Notes: generated from the letters alone by a model not told the origin. A DNA stretch of 51,885 bases from Acidobacteriaceae bacterium (GCA_027307045.1 DAHUXR010000018.1:1-51885); one strand, 5' to 3'; positions 17,599-26,986 are shown, counted from the first letter of the stretch. Program-made: numbers and translations.

Positions 17599-18111
17599 AT
17601 GATTTATCCAATCGTAGTCTATGGCGATCCGGTGCTGGAAAGGCCGGCCGAACCGGTCACGGAATTCAATGCAGAGCTGAAGAAGCTGGTCGATGACATG
17701 TTTGAATCCATGTATGCGGCCCACGGCGTCGGGCTGGCGGCGCCGCAGATCGGCATTGGCAAGCGAATCGCAGTCATTGACACCACATTCAAAGAAGATC
17801 CCAAGGCCAAGCTCGTGCTGGTGAATCCGGAAGTCATTGGCCGTGAGGGCAAGCAGAACGGACAGGAAGGTTGCCTGAGCCTGCCCGATTTTCGCGAGAA
17901 TGTTACGCGCGCCAATATCGTGACTGTCCGCGCCCAGGATGTGGAAGGGAACTGGTTTGAAAAAACCGGCGACGACCTGCTTGCCCGCGCCTTCCTGCAT
18001 GAGATCGACCATCTGAACGGCAGGCTGTTTATCAGCCACGTGAGCGCGCTCAAGCGCGACCTGATCAAGCGCAAAATCAAGAAGCTGGTGCGCGCCGGCG
18101 AATGGGCATGA
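17599..18111 (+). CDS. def: Peptide deformylase
   Basis: Encodes 170 residues from the ATG at 17599, eight bases after aroC. It removes the formyl group from new proteins. All three motifs are present: GVGLAAPQIG (43-52), EGCLS with metal ligand C92, and HEIDH with H134, E135 and H138. It comes directly before the Met-tRNA formyltransferase gene and overlaps it by ATGA. Def and Fmt do opposite jobs on the formyl group and are commonly paired. Confidence 0.96.
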   Translation: MIYPIVVYGDPVLERPAEPVTEFNAELKKLVDDMFESMYAAHGVGLAAPQIGIGKRIAVIDTTFKEDPKAKLVLVNPEVIGREGKQNGQEGCLSLPDFRENVTRANIVTVRAQDVEGNWFEKTGDDLLARAFLHEIDHLNGRLFISHVSALKRDLIKRKIKKLVRAGEWA

Positions 18112-19055
18112 AGCTGGTTTTTTGTGGCACGCCGATGTTTGCCGTGCCGTCACTGGAGCGCCTGCACGCCGCCGGATTCGAAATTCAACTTGTAGTTACC
18201 CAACCCGACCGCCCACAGGGCCGCGGTATGACGTTGACTGCGCCGCCGGTCAAGCAGTCGGCATTGAAGCTTGGTCTTCCGGTCATCCAGCCGGAAAAAA
18301 TTAAGAAGAATGAAGATTTTCGCGCGCAGCTTGAGGCCTTGCATCCTGACGCAATCATCGTCGTTGGCTATGGCAGGATCATTCCGCCGTGGATGCTGGA
18401 ACTGCCGCAATACGGCAACATCAATGTTCATGCGTCTTTACTGCCGAAGTATCGCGGCGCCGCGCCCGTGCAGTGGGCCATCGCGCAGGGAGAAACTGTT
18501 TCCGGCGTCACTACCATGCTGCTGAATGAAGGCCTGGACACTGGCGATATCCTGCTACAAAAAGAAATGGCCATCCGTCCGGAAGACACGGCCTTGACCT
18601 ACGCGCCGCGACTGGCGGAAATGGGCGCTGACATGATAGTGGAGACGCTAAATGGTATGGAAGACAAGACGGTTACGCCCATTCCGCAGGACCACGCCAA
18701 AGCAACGCTCGCTCCAATCCTCAAAAAAGAAGATGGACTTATCGATTTCAGCTGCACCGCCATAGAGATTCATAATCGTCTGCGCGGCTTTCAACCGTGG
18801 CCCGGAGCCTACACGCAGTTTCGCGGCAAAAGCTTGAAATTGATCGGCGCCGCGCCGGAAGACACACCGTCAAACCTCGCGCCGGGCGAGCTGCGCGTGG
18901 GCGATGAAAAGCTTTTCGTGGGCTGCGGCCAGCGCACAGTGCTGCAACTGCAGCAGGTCCAGCCGGAAGGGAAGAAAGTTATGGCCGCCCGCGAATTCAT
19001 CAACGGCTATCATCCCGCCGCGGCCGAACGGCTGGGTCCAGCCAGGGACGCCTGA
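18108..19055 (+). CDS. fmt: Methionyl-tRNA formyltransferase
   Basis: Encodes 315 residues from the ATG at 18108, which overlaps the def stop as ATGA. An ATG six bases earlier (18102) is also possible. It formylates initiator Met-tRNA with 10-formyl-THF. Motifs include FCGTPMFAVPSLERL at the N-terminus and the active-site stretch NVHASLLPKYRGAAPVQWAI. The GETVSGVTTMLLNEGLDTGDIL segment and the C-terminal OB-like domain (RLRGFQPWPGAYT) follow. Third gene of the aroC-def-fmt-rsmB block. Confidence 0.96.
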   Translation: MKLVFCGTPMFAVPSLERLHAAGFEIQLVVTQPDRPQGRGMTLTAPPVKQSALKLGLPVIQPEKIKKNEDFRAQLEALHPDAIIVVGYGRIIPPWMLELPQYGNINVHASLLPKYRGAAPVQWAIAQGETVSGVTTMLLNEGLDTGDILLQKEMAIRPEDTALTYAPRLAEMGADMIVETLNGMEDKTVTPIPQDHAKATLAPILKKEDGLIDFSCTAIEIHNRLRGFQPWPGAYTQFRGKSLKLIGAAPEDTPSNLAPGELRVGDEKLFVGCGQRTVLQLQQVQPEGKKVMAAREFINGYHPAAAERLGPARDA

Positions 19056-19057
19056 TC

Positions 19058-20380
19058 ATGGCTGTCTCTCCGGCACGCAACGCGGCTTTCAACATATTGC
19101 TGCGCGTGGAGCGCGAATCGGCCTATGCGGTAGAGCTGCTGCATTCCGGGCTTCTTGACGAACTCTCTCCGGTCGATCGCAATCTCACAACTGAGATTGT
19201 CATGGGCGTGCTGCGCTGGCGCTCGGCGCTCGACGAAAGCATCGCCCGTCTCAGCTTTACGCCATTCCGCAAGCTCGACTTCGAAGTCCTGACGGCCTTG
19301 CGCATGGGCGCCTATCAAAAACAGTTCCTCACCAAAGTGCCGGCACACGCTGCCGTGAATGAGACCGTGGAACTCGTGAAGCAGGCGAAGAAGGTGTCTG
19401 CTGCCGGACTGGTGAATGCGGTGATGCGCAAAGTAAAGTCAGCGGCGTATGATCCACAGGCTTCCAAATTGAGCGGCGTCGATTATTTGTCTTCTGCACT
19501 TGCACATCCAAAATGGCTGGCACAACGATGGATTTCATCTTTCGGTGAGGATGTCGCGCAGAAAATCTGCGAATACGACCAGCGCATTCCAGCTACGGTC
19601 TTGCGCTTGAGCAGCGCAGAAGATGAAAGCCTGCTGATCGAACAAGGTCTACAGCTTGCCTCCGGTGCGCTGACGGCGACAGCGCGAGTTGTGACCTCTG
19701 GCGATGTCAGCGCCACACAACTATTCCGCGAGGCAAGAGTTGCCATCCAGGACGAAGGCTCGCAACTGGTGGCCGCACTCGTCGGCAATGGTCGTCGCAT
19801 ACTCGATTGCTGTGCTGCTCCCGGTGGCAAGACCGCCGCCATGGCTACGCGGCTGCCTGAAGCAGAGATCGTCGCCACGGAGCTGCATCCGCATCGCGCA
19901 ACGCTTTTGCGCAGACTCGCGCCGCAGCAAAACGTCGAAGTCATCACCGCGGACGCACTGGCTCTGCCTTACGGCGCAGACTTCGACCGCGTGCTGGCCG
20001 ATGTTCCCTGCTCAGGAACGGGAACACTGGCGCGCAATCCAGAAATCAAATGGAAGCTCAAGCCGGAAGACCTTCTCGATCTGCAATCCCGCCAGATCGC
20101 AATTCTCAAGGCCTCCATGGGACACGTTTGTCACGGCGGAAGGCTGGTTTATTCCACGTGCTCGCTGGAGCCGGAAGAAAACGAGCAGGTGATCGGCGCA
20201 TGCCTTCCAAATTCCGATTTCGGAATCATTCCGGTACGCACCGAGTTGCAGCGTTTGCAGAAATCGGGAGAGCTGGTCTGGAAGAACATTGATGAACTGA
20301 TCAGCGGTGATTTTCTGCGGACAATTCCCGGCGTTCATCCTTGTGATGGATTCTTCGCCGCCATTCTCGAAAAGATTTGA
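19058..20380 (+). CDS. rsmB: 16S rRNA (cytosine-967-C5)-methyltransferase
   Basis: Encodes 440 residues starting two bases after fmt. The N-terminal 140 residues form a NusB-like RNA-binding domain (ARNAAFNILLRVERESAYA, KVPAHAAVNETVELVK). The C-terminal half is the SAM-dependent methyltransferase: DCCAAPGGKTAAMA binds SAM, DVPCSGTGTLARNPEIKW carries one catalytic Cys, and YSTCSLEPEENE the other. It modifies C967 of 16S rRNA. Following fmt is the common order in many bacteria. Confidence 0.95.
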   Translation: MAVSPARNAAFNILLRVERESAYAVELLHSGLLDELSPVDRNLTTEIVMGVLRWRSALDESIARLSFTPFRKLDFEVLTALRMGAYQKQFLTKVPAHAAVNETVELVKQAKKVSAAGLVNAVMRKVKSAAYDPQASKLSGVDYLSSALAHPKWLAQRWISSFGEDVAQKICEYDQRIPATVLRLSSAEDESLLIEQGLQLASGALTATARVVTSGDVSATQLFREARVAIQDEGSQLVAALVGNGRRILDCCAAPGGKTAAMATRLPEAEIVATELHPHRATLLRRLAPQQNVEVITADALALPYGADFDRVLADVPCSGTGTLARNPEIKWKLKPEDLLDLQSRQIAILKASMGHVCHGGRLVYSTCSLEPEENEQVIGACLPNSDFGIIPVRTELQRLQKSGELVWKNIDELISGDFLRTIPGVHPCDGFFAAILEKI

Positions 20381-20612
20381 ACCGCAACGCGCGCAAAGAG
20401 CGCAAAGGATAATAATTTCCGAGAGACTCGTCAGGGCACGAGTCTCAATCGTGCCGCAAAGCTTTACTAAATTCTTGAGTTTATATAGTCCCCGTGCAAA
20501 GATCTGGCCGGTAGAATCTGAAGGACCTCTGAAACTAAATGTGCAGCGCCGTAACAGCGGACTTGCCAAACTATTTTTAAATCCCTTTGCGTCCTTAGCG
20601 TCCTTTGCGGTT
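20380..20612. repeat. Imperfect inverted repeats of the CGCAAAGGACGCAAAGG type
   Basis: The left arm (about 20380-20409) and right arm (about 20583-20612) are imperfect reverse complements of about 30 bases: each starts or ends with AACCGCAA / TTGCGGTT and carries CGCAAAGG-like units. They enclose about 170 bases with no gene. Such arms recur between genes in related genomes. The whole could fold into a long hairpin or be a non-autonomous mobile element. Confidence 0.6.
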
Positions 20613-20618
20613 AACTCT

Positions 20619-21347
20619 TCAGTTTCTTACGTCAAAGCTGATCACTGCTCCGGCAGCCACCTGCTGTCCCGCTGCGGGAGATTGCCGCAGGATAATCCCC
20701 GGCATATTCCCAGCACCGCTATCATCGCTGCCACTCACGAGACGCACCTTGCCCAGAGTAAAGCCGCCTTTGATCAGCGCAATGTTTGCATCTGCCAAAG
20801 GTTTTCCCACAAAGCTGGGCATCACATAGCGCTGGGTGTTATCGGCGGCGGCAACCAGCAAGCTTACTTTTGGTGACGCCACGTCAGCCGCCTCGGGCGG
20901 CGGTGACTGCGCCAGCACCGTGTCTGGCGTCGCGCCAGGAAGATGTATCGTTGCGACCGTCCCAACTTCCAGCCCGCGCCGGCTCACGTTGATCCCCGCT
21001 GCATGCTGGCTTTGTCCAATCAGGTTTGGCACTGCGGCGTGCTGCGTTCCCAGGCTGGCGGCCACGCGAATCTTCCAACCACGGCGCACGTTTGCGCCCG
21101 GCGCCGGCGATTGTGAAATGATTCGACCTGTGGGAACTGACGGACTATAGAAGCGGCTTTCCACGGAGAGAACCAGGCCGTCAGAATTAGCAACACGTTC
21201 AGCTTCAGCCGGAGTGAGTCCCGACAGTCGCGGCACCTGCACTTCTCGGCCTTGGATGGCAAAGCGCATGGCCAGCAGCGCCGAAGAGAGAAACACCAGC
21301 AGCAGCACCAGGCCAAGAAAAAAATATTTGATGACTTTGCGCAGCAA
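20619..21347 (-). CDS. PASTA-domain membrane protein
   Basis: Encodes 242 residues. An N-terminal membrane anchor (FFLGLVLLLVFLSSALLAM) is followed by three PASTA domains (about 37-105, 106-170, 171-242), each with a VP-x-L/F opening and a G-x(4)QSP-x-PG/AAG turn. PASTA domains bind cell-wall muropeptides. The start is a TTG directly after the TGA of the class A PBP gene, with no ATG nearby, so translation is probably coupled. In many bacteria PASTA domains sit at the end of a PBP or kinase. Here they are a separate protein made next to a PBP. Confidence 0.85.
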   Translation of the reverse strand: MLRKVIKYFFLGLVLLLVFLSSALLAMRFAIQGREVQVPRLSGLTPAEAERVANSDGLVLSVESRFYSPSVPTGRIISQSPAPGANVRRGWKIRVAASLGTQHAAVPNLIGQSQHAAGINVSRRGLEVGTVATIHLPGATPDTVLAQSPPPEAADVASPKVSLLVAAADNTQRYVMPSFVGKPLADANIALIKGGFTLGKVRLVSGSDDSGAGNMPGIILRQSPAAGQQVAAGAVISFDVRN

Positions 21348-23585
21348 TCAGTGGGCCTCCGCGTCTGCGGCATGGCGAGGCGGCGTGATGGCCGCGCGCT
21401 TGACCGCAGTGGTTTTCCTTTTGTCACTGCCCACAGCCGCAAAGGTTTCATTTTTTCGTGCAGGATCAGCAACTACCGCGCGCATGAAGTCCATCCAGAT
21501 CGGCAAAGCCGCGTGCCCCCCTGTCTCACTTTCTCCCAGGTTCTTCTTTTCATCGAAGCCCACCCACACGCCGCAAGTCAGGCTGGGCGTGAAGCCCACA
21601 AACCATGCGTCCGTGTAGTCATTGGTGGTGCCGGTTTTGCCCGCCACGGGATGGTTTAGCCTCTTTGCGCTGCTGGCAGTTCCATGCTTCACCACCTCTT
21701 GAAGGAGCGACACCATCGTCCGCGCCGTGCGCTGGCTGACTACATCTTTGGCGTCAGGAAAATCCTGTTCCAGCACGTGGCCTTCGTAGTCGGTAACTTT
21801 ACGGATGTAGCGCGGCTCAATGCGCAGACCATCGTTGGGAAAGACTGTATATGCGGATGTTTGCTCGTAAAGCGTGACATCGGCAGCGCCCAGCGCCACG
21901 GGCAGAAAAGGCAGGATCGGGGATGTGATGCCGAAGCGGCGCGCATAGTCGGCTACGGTGGGCATACCGACGCGCTGCGCCAATTTTACCGCCGGAATAT
22001 TGCGCGACTCCGCCATCGCGTGGCGCAAAGTGATGTTGCCTTCAAATTTGCGGTCGAAATTGCGCGGAGCATAGGGAACGCCCGCGCTGTTGAACGTGGT
22101 GGGCGCATCCATGATCAGGTCATCGGGTTCCGCGCCCTGGTCAATGGCTGCGGTATAAACAAACGGCTTGAAGGACGAGCCGGCCTGACGCGACGCCTGC
22201 GTGGCACGGTTGAACTTTGACGCATCGTAATCGCGCCCGCCGACCATGGCTTTGATGTCGCCGGTGGAGTTCTCAATCGCAAGCAAAGCTCCCTGCGCGC
22301 CTGAATCCTGCTCCAGAGAAACCTTCGCGGAGCCATCCGGGTACAAAGCCAGGACCTTCACATAAATAACGTCGCCCACTGCAAATATGTTCTTGGGCAG
22401 CTTGCGGCCGGTCCACGCCAGCTCTGCCGGCCCCAGAGATGCGTAGCTGCGTCCCAGCTTGATCTTGCAGAATTGCAGCCCGATATCGACCACAAGCGCG
22501 TGAACATAATCGCCAACGGCAAGCGGCTTTTGCCAGTCCACGTCCTGATATTTGCCGATGCCTTCGCCGGACTGCACCACGTTTTTCAGCTGGCCTTTCC
22601 ATCCGTGGCGGCGCTCATATGCGGCCAGTCCATCCAGCACTGCCTGTGTGGCGCTCTTTTGCAAGTCGAGATCAAGCGATGTGTAGACCCTTAAGCCACC
22701 TTCGTGCACTTCGTCCGCACCGTATTTCTTTTCCAGAAATCGACGGACTTCTTCAACAAAGTTCGGGGCTGGTGAACGGTCAGGCTGTATGTTCAGGTGC
22801 AACGCCGTGGTCTTGGCGCGGCCGGCTTCCTCGGCGGTAATCTTGCCGTCTTCCAGCATGTTGTTAATGACCAGATTGCGGCGCTTCAGCGCCTTGTCAG
22901 GGAAATTGATCGGCGAATAAAAAACCGGGGCTTTGGGCAATCCCGCCAGCAACGCTGCTTCTTCCAGCTTCAAATCTTTTGCATGCTTGTTGAAGTAGTA
23001 TTCGGCCCCGGCTTCAAAGCCATAGACACCGTGTCCCAGAAAAATCTGGTTGCAGTAGAGAGTGAAAATTTGCTGCTTGGTGAAGCGTCTTTCAATCTGC
23101 AAGGCCAGAAGCGCTTCCTGTACTTTGCGGCTGAAATGCCGCTCGGGAGAAAGAAACAGGTTGCGCGAAAGCTGCATGGTGAGCGTGGAAGCGCCCTGTG
23201 CGCGCGAGCTTGACGTTATGTCGCGATACGTAGCGCCAAAGACCCGCCAGAAGTTGATGCCCCAGTGCGTTTCAAAGGTCTTATCTTCCGTGGAGAGGAT
23301 GGCGTCACGCAGTACCTTGGGAAAGTCATCATAGGAAGCTAGCACGCGGCGCTGCAATGCAAAAGATCCTATCTGCCGTCCCTGATCGTCATAAAGTTCC
23401 GTGATCGTGCTGGGACGGTAGCGCTCAAGTTCGCTGATCTGCGGCAGGTCAGTGGAGTACACAATCAGCAGGCCCGCAGTGGTCCCCAGGAATGCTGCAG
23501 TGAACACCAGCACGCTGAACACAACTCTGCCCACCAGCGGTTTCCCAGCTATTTTGACTGGCGAAGGTTCAGCAAGAGAGTCCAT
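21348..23585 (-). CDS. mrcA: Class A penicillin-binding protein (PBP1A family)
   Basis: Encodes 745 residues. It has a cytoplasmic N-terminus and a membrane segment (VVFSVLVFTAAFLGTTAGLL). The GT51 glycosyltransferase domain follows (STEDKTFETHWGINFW, QGASTLTMQLSRNLFL, LYCNQIFLGHGVYGFEAGAE). The transpeptidase domain has S470-x-x-K473 (AGSSFKPF), AESRNIPAV and the KTGTTNDYTDAWFVGF box. It polymerises and cross-links peptidoglycan. The transpeptidase motifs look intact. The PASTA gene follows immediately. The symbol is by family, not by orthology test. Confidence 0.92.
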   Translation of the reverse strand: MDSLAEPSPVKIAGKPLVGRVVFSVLVFTAAFLGTTAGLLIVYSTDLPQISELERYRPSTITELYDDQGRQIGSFALQRRVLASYDDFPKVLRDAILSTEDKTFETHWGINFWRVFGATYRDITSSSRAQGASTLTMQLSRNLFLSPERHFSRKVQEALLALQIERRFTKQQIFTLYCNQIFLGHGVYGFEAGAEYYFNKHAKDLKLEEAALLAGLPKAPVFYSPINFPDKALKRRNLVINNMLEDGKITAEEAGRAKTTALHLNIQPDRSPAPNFVEEVRRFLEKKYGADEVHEGGLRVYTSLDLDLQKSATQAVLDGLAAYERRHGWKGQLKNVVQSGEGIGKYQDVDWQKPLAVGDYVHALVVDIGLQFCKIKLGRSYASLGPAELAWTGRKLPKNIFAVGDVIYVKVLALYPDGSAKVSLEQDSGAQGALLAIENSTGDIKAMVGGRDYDASKFNRATQASRQAGSSFKPFVYTAAIDQGAEPDDLIMDAPTTFNSAGVPYAPRNFDRKFEGNITLRHAMAESRNIPAVKLAQRVGMPTVADYARRFGITSPILPFLPVALGAADVTLYEQTSAYTVFPNDGLRIEPRYIRKVTDYEGHVLEQDFPDAKDVVSQRTARTMVSLLQEVVKHGTASSAKRLNHPVAGKTGTTNDYTDAWFVGFTPSLTCGVWVGFDEKKNLGESETGGHAALPIWMDFMRAVVADPARKNETFAAVGSDKRKTTAVKRAAITPPRHAADAEAH

Positions 23586-23730
23586 GGGGTGAGATCAAGG
23601 CCAGAATAGCATGCTTCCCATGTGGACCCGCATGACAACAGGACATGCGCCCGGAAAGCGCAACGTGTACTTTCGCCGAAATACAAAGCGCGGCCCGTAA
23701 GGCGCGCCCGTTGGGAGATTAGATAGGCCG

Positions 23731-24957
23731 CTAGCTTTTCTGGGTTTTCATTTTCAGAACCTCAATTGCGCGGCGCAGCTGTTCGTCTTCTTTAGGCTGC
23801 GTCTTCTGCGGTTCATCGTTTGGGCTGCTGTCATCGTCATCAGAGACGGCAACAATGTCATCGCTGGAGGCCACCGGAATATTCGGCGCGATGCCGGTAT
23901 CCTGTATCACCTTGCCATTGGATGTGTAATATTTGGCTACCGAGAGAATCAGCGCCGATCCATCCGGCACTTCAATCAGTTTCTGCACTGAGCCTTCGCC
24001 AAAAGTCTTGTCGCCCACAACGTCGCCGCGGGTATTATCCAGAATTGCTGCAGCCACCAATTCCGCAGGGCCGGCAGTGCCTCTGTTTACCAGCACAACC
24101 AGGGGCAGATCAGTAATCTTTTTTTGCGGGTCAGCCGTATAGGTGACTTTTTCCACCTTCTGGCCTTGCAGCGATCCTATGGCGCCTTTGCCGAGGAAGA
24201 GATTGGCCACGGCCACGCCTTCCTCTTCTTCTCCTTCAGAGTTGTTGCGCAGATCAAGTACCAGCTTCTTTGCGCCTTTTTTCTGCAGGGACTTCACCTT
24301 CTCGGCGATTTCCGCAGCCTTGCCCTTGGTCAGCACCTGGGCCTTGATGATGCCGGTATTGTCCGCGGCCATGGTTTCAGTTACTGGCGGAAGAGCAACA
24401 ACGTCGCGAACCACGGTGATCTTTTGCGGTTCAATCTTGCGCGTGCGGATGATGGTCAATTCCAGTCTTGAGCCGGGTTCGCCGACCAGATGGTTTTTCA
24501 CCGCCGCCAGCGACAGATCATGCGTGCTCAGGCCTTCCACGGTTTCAATGATGTCACCGGAGTTCAAGCCGGCTTTGTCGGCAGGGCCGCCCGGAATTAC
24601 AGAGATGATGGCGGCATATCCAAATCTCTTGGAAACGGTTGCACCAATGCTGGCCTTGCCTTCTGTTTTCTTCTGCTTGAAAAGCTTGTATTCAGATGGT
24701 GTGAGATAGCTGGAGTCAGCGTCCAGCGATTCCAGCAGGCCATGCAGCGCGCCGTTTGTGACCGCGCTCATGTTGGGCTCTTCCACATATTCCGCGCGAA
24801 CGCGATAAAGAACTTCGCTATAAACGCCAATGTGTTTGAGGGTTACGTCACCGCTGCTGCTGGCGCCGGAGGCATGTACGCCCAGGCTGCCTATCATGAC
24901 AAAAGCGATGATCAACATGGAGCTGGTCAGGAGGAGAACTTGGATCTTTTTCGACAT
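23731..24957 (-). CDS. S41-family (CtpA-like) protein without catalytic Ser/Lys
   Basis: Encodes 408 residues. It has an N-terminal signal/anchor (VLLLTSSMLIIAFVMIGSL), a PDZ domain (about 95-175, with IPGGPADKAGLNSGDII) and an S41 peptidase fold. Active C-terminal processing proteases have GSASASE and, 25 residues after the nucleophile, a Lys in FGKGSVQ. Here the same places read GTAGPAE and FGEGSVQ: Gly296 stands for Ser and Glu321 for Lys, with spacing kept. The protein should therefore be inactive as a classical Ser/Lys protease and may act as a scaffold. It lies beside the PBP/PASTA genes. The C-terminus is charged. Confidence 0.88.
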   Translation of the reverse strand: MSKKIQVLLLTSSMLIIAFVMIGSLGVHASGASSSGDVTLKHIGVYSEVLYRVRAEYVEEPNMSAVTNGALHGLLESLDADSSYLTPSEYKLFKQKKTEGKASIGATVSKRFGYAAIISVIPGGPADKAGLNSGDIIETVEGLSTHDLSLAAVKNHLVGEPGSRLELTIIRTRKIEPQKITVVRDVVALPPVTETMAADNTGIIKAQVLTKGKAAEIAEKVKSLQKKGAKKLVLDLRNNSEGEEEEGVAVANLFLGKGAIGSLQGQKVEKVTYTADPQKKITDLPLVVLVNRGTAGPAELVAAAILDNTRGDVVGDKTFGEGSVQKLIEVPDGSALILSVAKYYTSNGKVIQDTGIAPNIPVASSDDIVAVSDDDDSSPNDEPQKTQPKEDEQLRRAIEVLKMKTQKS

Positions 24958-25154
24958 CAGACCGACCTTTATATTCCTTATTGAGACGAAAGAACGCCTG
25001 CAAGGTGAGCTAACACCATTATAAGCTACCTTTTTTGGATGCAGCTCAGCTTTCCCACGGAGCAGGAAAATCTTAAGTCACTGGCCCCATATGCTGTTCA
25101 TCCCACTGATTAGAACGCGGCTATCTGCAATTTTTTGCGATTTAATGACGGGAA

Positions 25155-25565
25155 CTAATGACGGGAACTTAGGATTCCCAGAATCTCTCTAAGCCCTTGC
25201 CGCACTTGCTTTAACTCGCCCCGGTTTGGGGTGGGGACAGCGAAGGGTAAAGGCGACTGTTTGCGCTTGGTTTCCGCCCGAAGCTGCTGGCGCGCACCGG
25301 CAATGGTAAAGCCCTGATCGTAAAGGAGCTTCTTGATCCGCAGCACGTTTTCCACGTCGCTTTTCCGGTACATGCGCTGGCCGGTCCCGCTCTTGGAGGG
25401 CTTGAGCTGGTTGAACTCGGTTTCCCAGAAGCGGAGCACGTAGCTGGGGAGGCTGCAAAGGCGGCTGACTTCGCCAATGCGAAAATAGAGCTTGTCCGGA
25501 ATGACGACTTCGCCGGAAATGGATTTCCGGGCGGTAGTCTTTGCAAGTTTATGCATGCGATCCAC
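25155..25565 (-). CDS. MerR-family transcriptional regulator
   Basis: Encodes 136 residues (or 132 from an internal ATG). The MerR DNA-binding domain is clear: YFRIGEVSRLCSLPSYVLRFWETEF, then GQRMYRKSDVENVLRIKKLLYDQGFTIAGAR. The effector part is short, with no Cys, so it is not a metal sensor of the classic type. The short C-terminal helix (QVRQGLREILGIL) probably makes the dimer. No target is obvious, since the neighbours on both sides are envelope proteins. Confidence 0.88.
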   Translation of the reverse strand: MDRMHKLAKTTARKSISGEVVIPDKLYFRIGEVSRLCSLPSYVLRFWETEFNQLKPSKSGTGQRMYRKSDVENVLRIKKLLYDQGFTIAGARQQLRAETKRKQSPLPFAVPTPNRGELKQVRQGLREILGILSSRH

Positions 25566-25650
25566 GGACGAAGCGGCTAAGCGGATATTAAGTCCGATAA
25601 CGGTAAGCCGTCAACCGAAATAAACCGCCTGGCCGCTTCTCCCAGAGTTT

Positions 25651-25911
25651 TTATTTCTGCGGGGGCGGGGTTGGAGCGGGCGCGCTCTTGTCTTCTACCT
25701 TCTCAGCGCCCTTCCGGGTGGCATTGGCGGATTTGTGGACCACCTTCTTACTGCCCTTCTTGATCTTATGGCCCGTTTTCTTAACAGCCTTGCCCGTGGA
25801 GTGTGCCGCGTCTTTGGTATCTTGCTTTACTCCCTCATCGGTTTGTTGTGCGATGGCGCCCAGAGAAAGAGCAAAGCCCACTACCATCGCGAATAAGAAC
25901 TTCAATCGCAT
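25651..25911 (-). CDS. Small exported lysine/alanine-rich protein
   Basis: Encodes 86 residues from the ATG at 25911, preceded by GAGGTGA. It has a Sec signal peptide (FLFAMVVGFALSLGAIAQ), then a very basic KAVKKTGHKIKKGSKKVVHK stretch resembling histone-H1 tails, and a Pro-rich end. Such proteins are usually disordered. Binding to anionic polymers (wall teichoic-like acids, LPS or extracellular DNA) is possible but not shown. Confidence 0.7.
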   Translation of the reverse strand: MRLKFLFAMVVGFALSLGAIAQQTDEGVKQDTKDAAHSTGKAVKKTGHKIKKGSKKVVHKSANATRKGAEKVEDKSAPAPTPPPQK

Positions 25912-26138
25912 TGATTCACCTCGCTGCTTCGGATTCATGCGGTGATGTATGAGTTGCCTGAGCCGCTCCCGATCAACGACCAGGAAGCACCCGCAACTTG
26001 CAACCAGCTCACGTTGCGAGTTGCTGCTGGAAAGCTGAAATCAGCTTGAGAGAAGAACCTGTCCAAGGTGGTTACCTGATGCAACTTCGCCATTCACCAT
26101 TTACGTCCTAATAAATAGTAGTTCAAGGGGGAAAATAG

Positions 26139-26888
26139 ATGAAACAAATCATTGCGGCACTCATAGCGGCTCCGCTCCTGTCTTTCATGGGCGGATGTTC
26201 GCAGCATCACGTGGCTACCACTGCCAGTGGTAAAACTGTTTACGGCGAGCAAGCCCAGATCATCGAACGGCTGCGCAACGCCGGCGACGATCTGAAACAA
26301 CTGATGAGCGCGCCCGACAACGCCATTCCGCAGGACGTTTTGGCCGACGCCAAATGCATCGCCGTGGTTCCGGACATGGTAAAAGGCGGATTCGTTTTTG
26401 GCGCCAATCACGGTCGCGGCGTTGCCACTTGCCGCACCGGCAACGGCTGGAGCCAGCCGGCGTTCTTTGCCGTCACCGGCGGGACATGGGGCGCGCAAAT
26501 TGGCGTTGAGTCAGTGGACCTCGTCATGGTCTTTCTGGGCGATGCGGGAATGCAGCAGCTTCTGTCTTCACAGTTCAAATTAGGAGCGGAGGCCGGAGTT
26601 GCGGGCGGCCCTGTGGGGCGTGAAGCGCAGGCCAGCACAGATTGGAAGCTGAAAGACAAAATCCTGGTGTATTCGCGCACCAAGGGATTATTTGCGGGTA
26701 TTGACTTGAGCGGAGCCGCCGTGAAACCGGACGATGATTCCACCCGCGCTTATTACGGAAAGCCGGTCTCGTCCCATGAGACGCTGATGGGCCAGGGGCC
26801 GCGGAACGACAACTCCAATCTTTTCCTTTCAGACGTGAGAGAAGCATTCCGCGAATCCAAAACCAAGGAAGCTTCAAATAACAGATAG
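26139..26888 (+). CDS. SYLF-domain (Ysc84-like) lipoprotein
   Basis: Encodes 249 residues. The signal peptide ends in a lipobox (FMGGC, Cys about residue 20). The SYLF/Ysc84 domain covers about 45-225: DVLADAKCIAVVPDMVKGGFVFGANHGRGVAT, WGAQIGVESVDLVMVF and KILVYSRTKGLFAGIDLSGA. SYLF domains bind lipids. In bacteria these are envelope proteins without a settled role. It is a single-gene unit with a terminator behind it. Confidence 0.88.
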   Translation: MKQIIAALIAAPLLSFMGGCSQHHVATTASGKTVYGEQAQIIERLRNAGDDLKQLMSAPDNAIPQDVLADAKCIAVVPDMVKGGFVFGANHGRGVATCRTGNGWSQPAFFAVTGGTWGAQIGVESVDLVMVFLGDAGMQQLLSSQFKLGAEAGVAGGPVGREAQASTDWKLKDKILVYSRTKGLFAGIDLSGAAVKPDDDSTRAYYGKPVSSHETLMGQGPRNDNSNLFLSDVREAFRESKTKEASNNR

Positions 26889-26908
26889 CTGCTTTTCAAC
26901 AAACAGGA

Positions 26909-26945
26909 ACGGCGTGCTACAAAAAGAGCGCGCCGTTTCTTTTTA
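26909..26945 (+). terminator. Rho-independent terminator after the SYLF gene
   Basis: Nine-base arms (26909-26917 and 26928-26936, one G-U pair) enclose an A-rich loop and are followed by TTTCTTTTT. Good match to an intrinsic terminator. Confidence 0.8.
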
Positions 26946-26986
26946 TTGCGAAGGAGCGTGCGCCGCGCTTGCGATGACGGCGCGGA

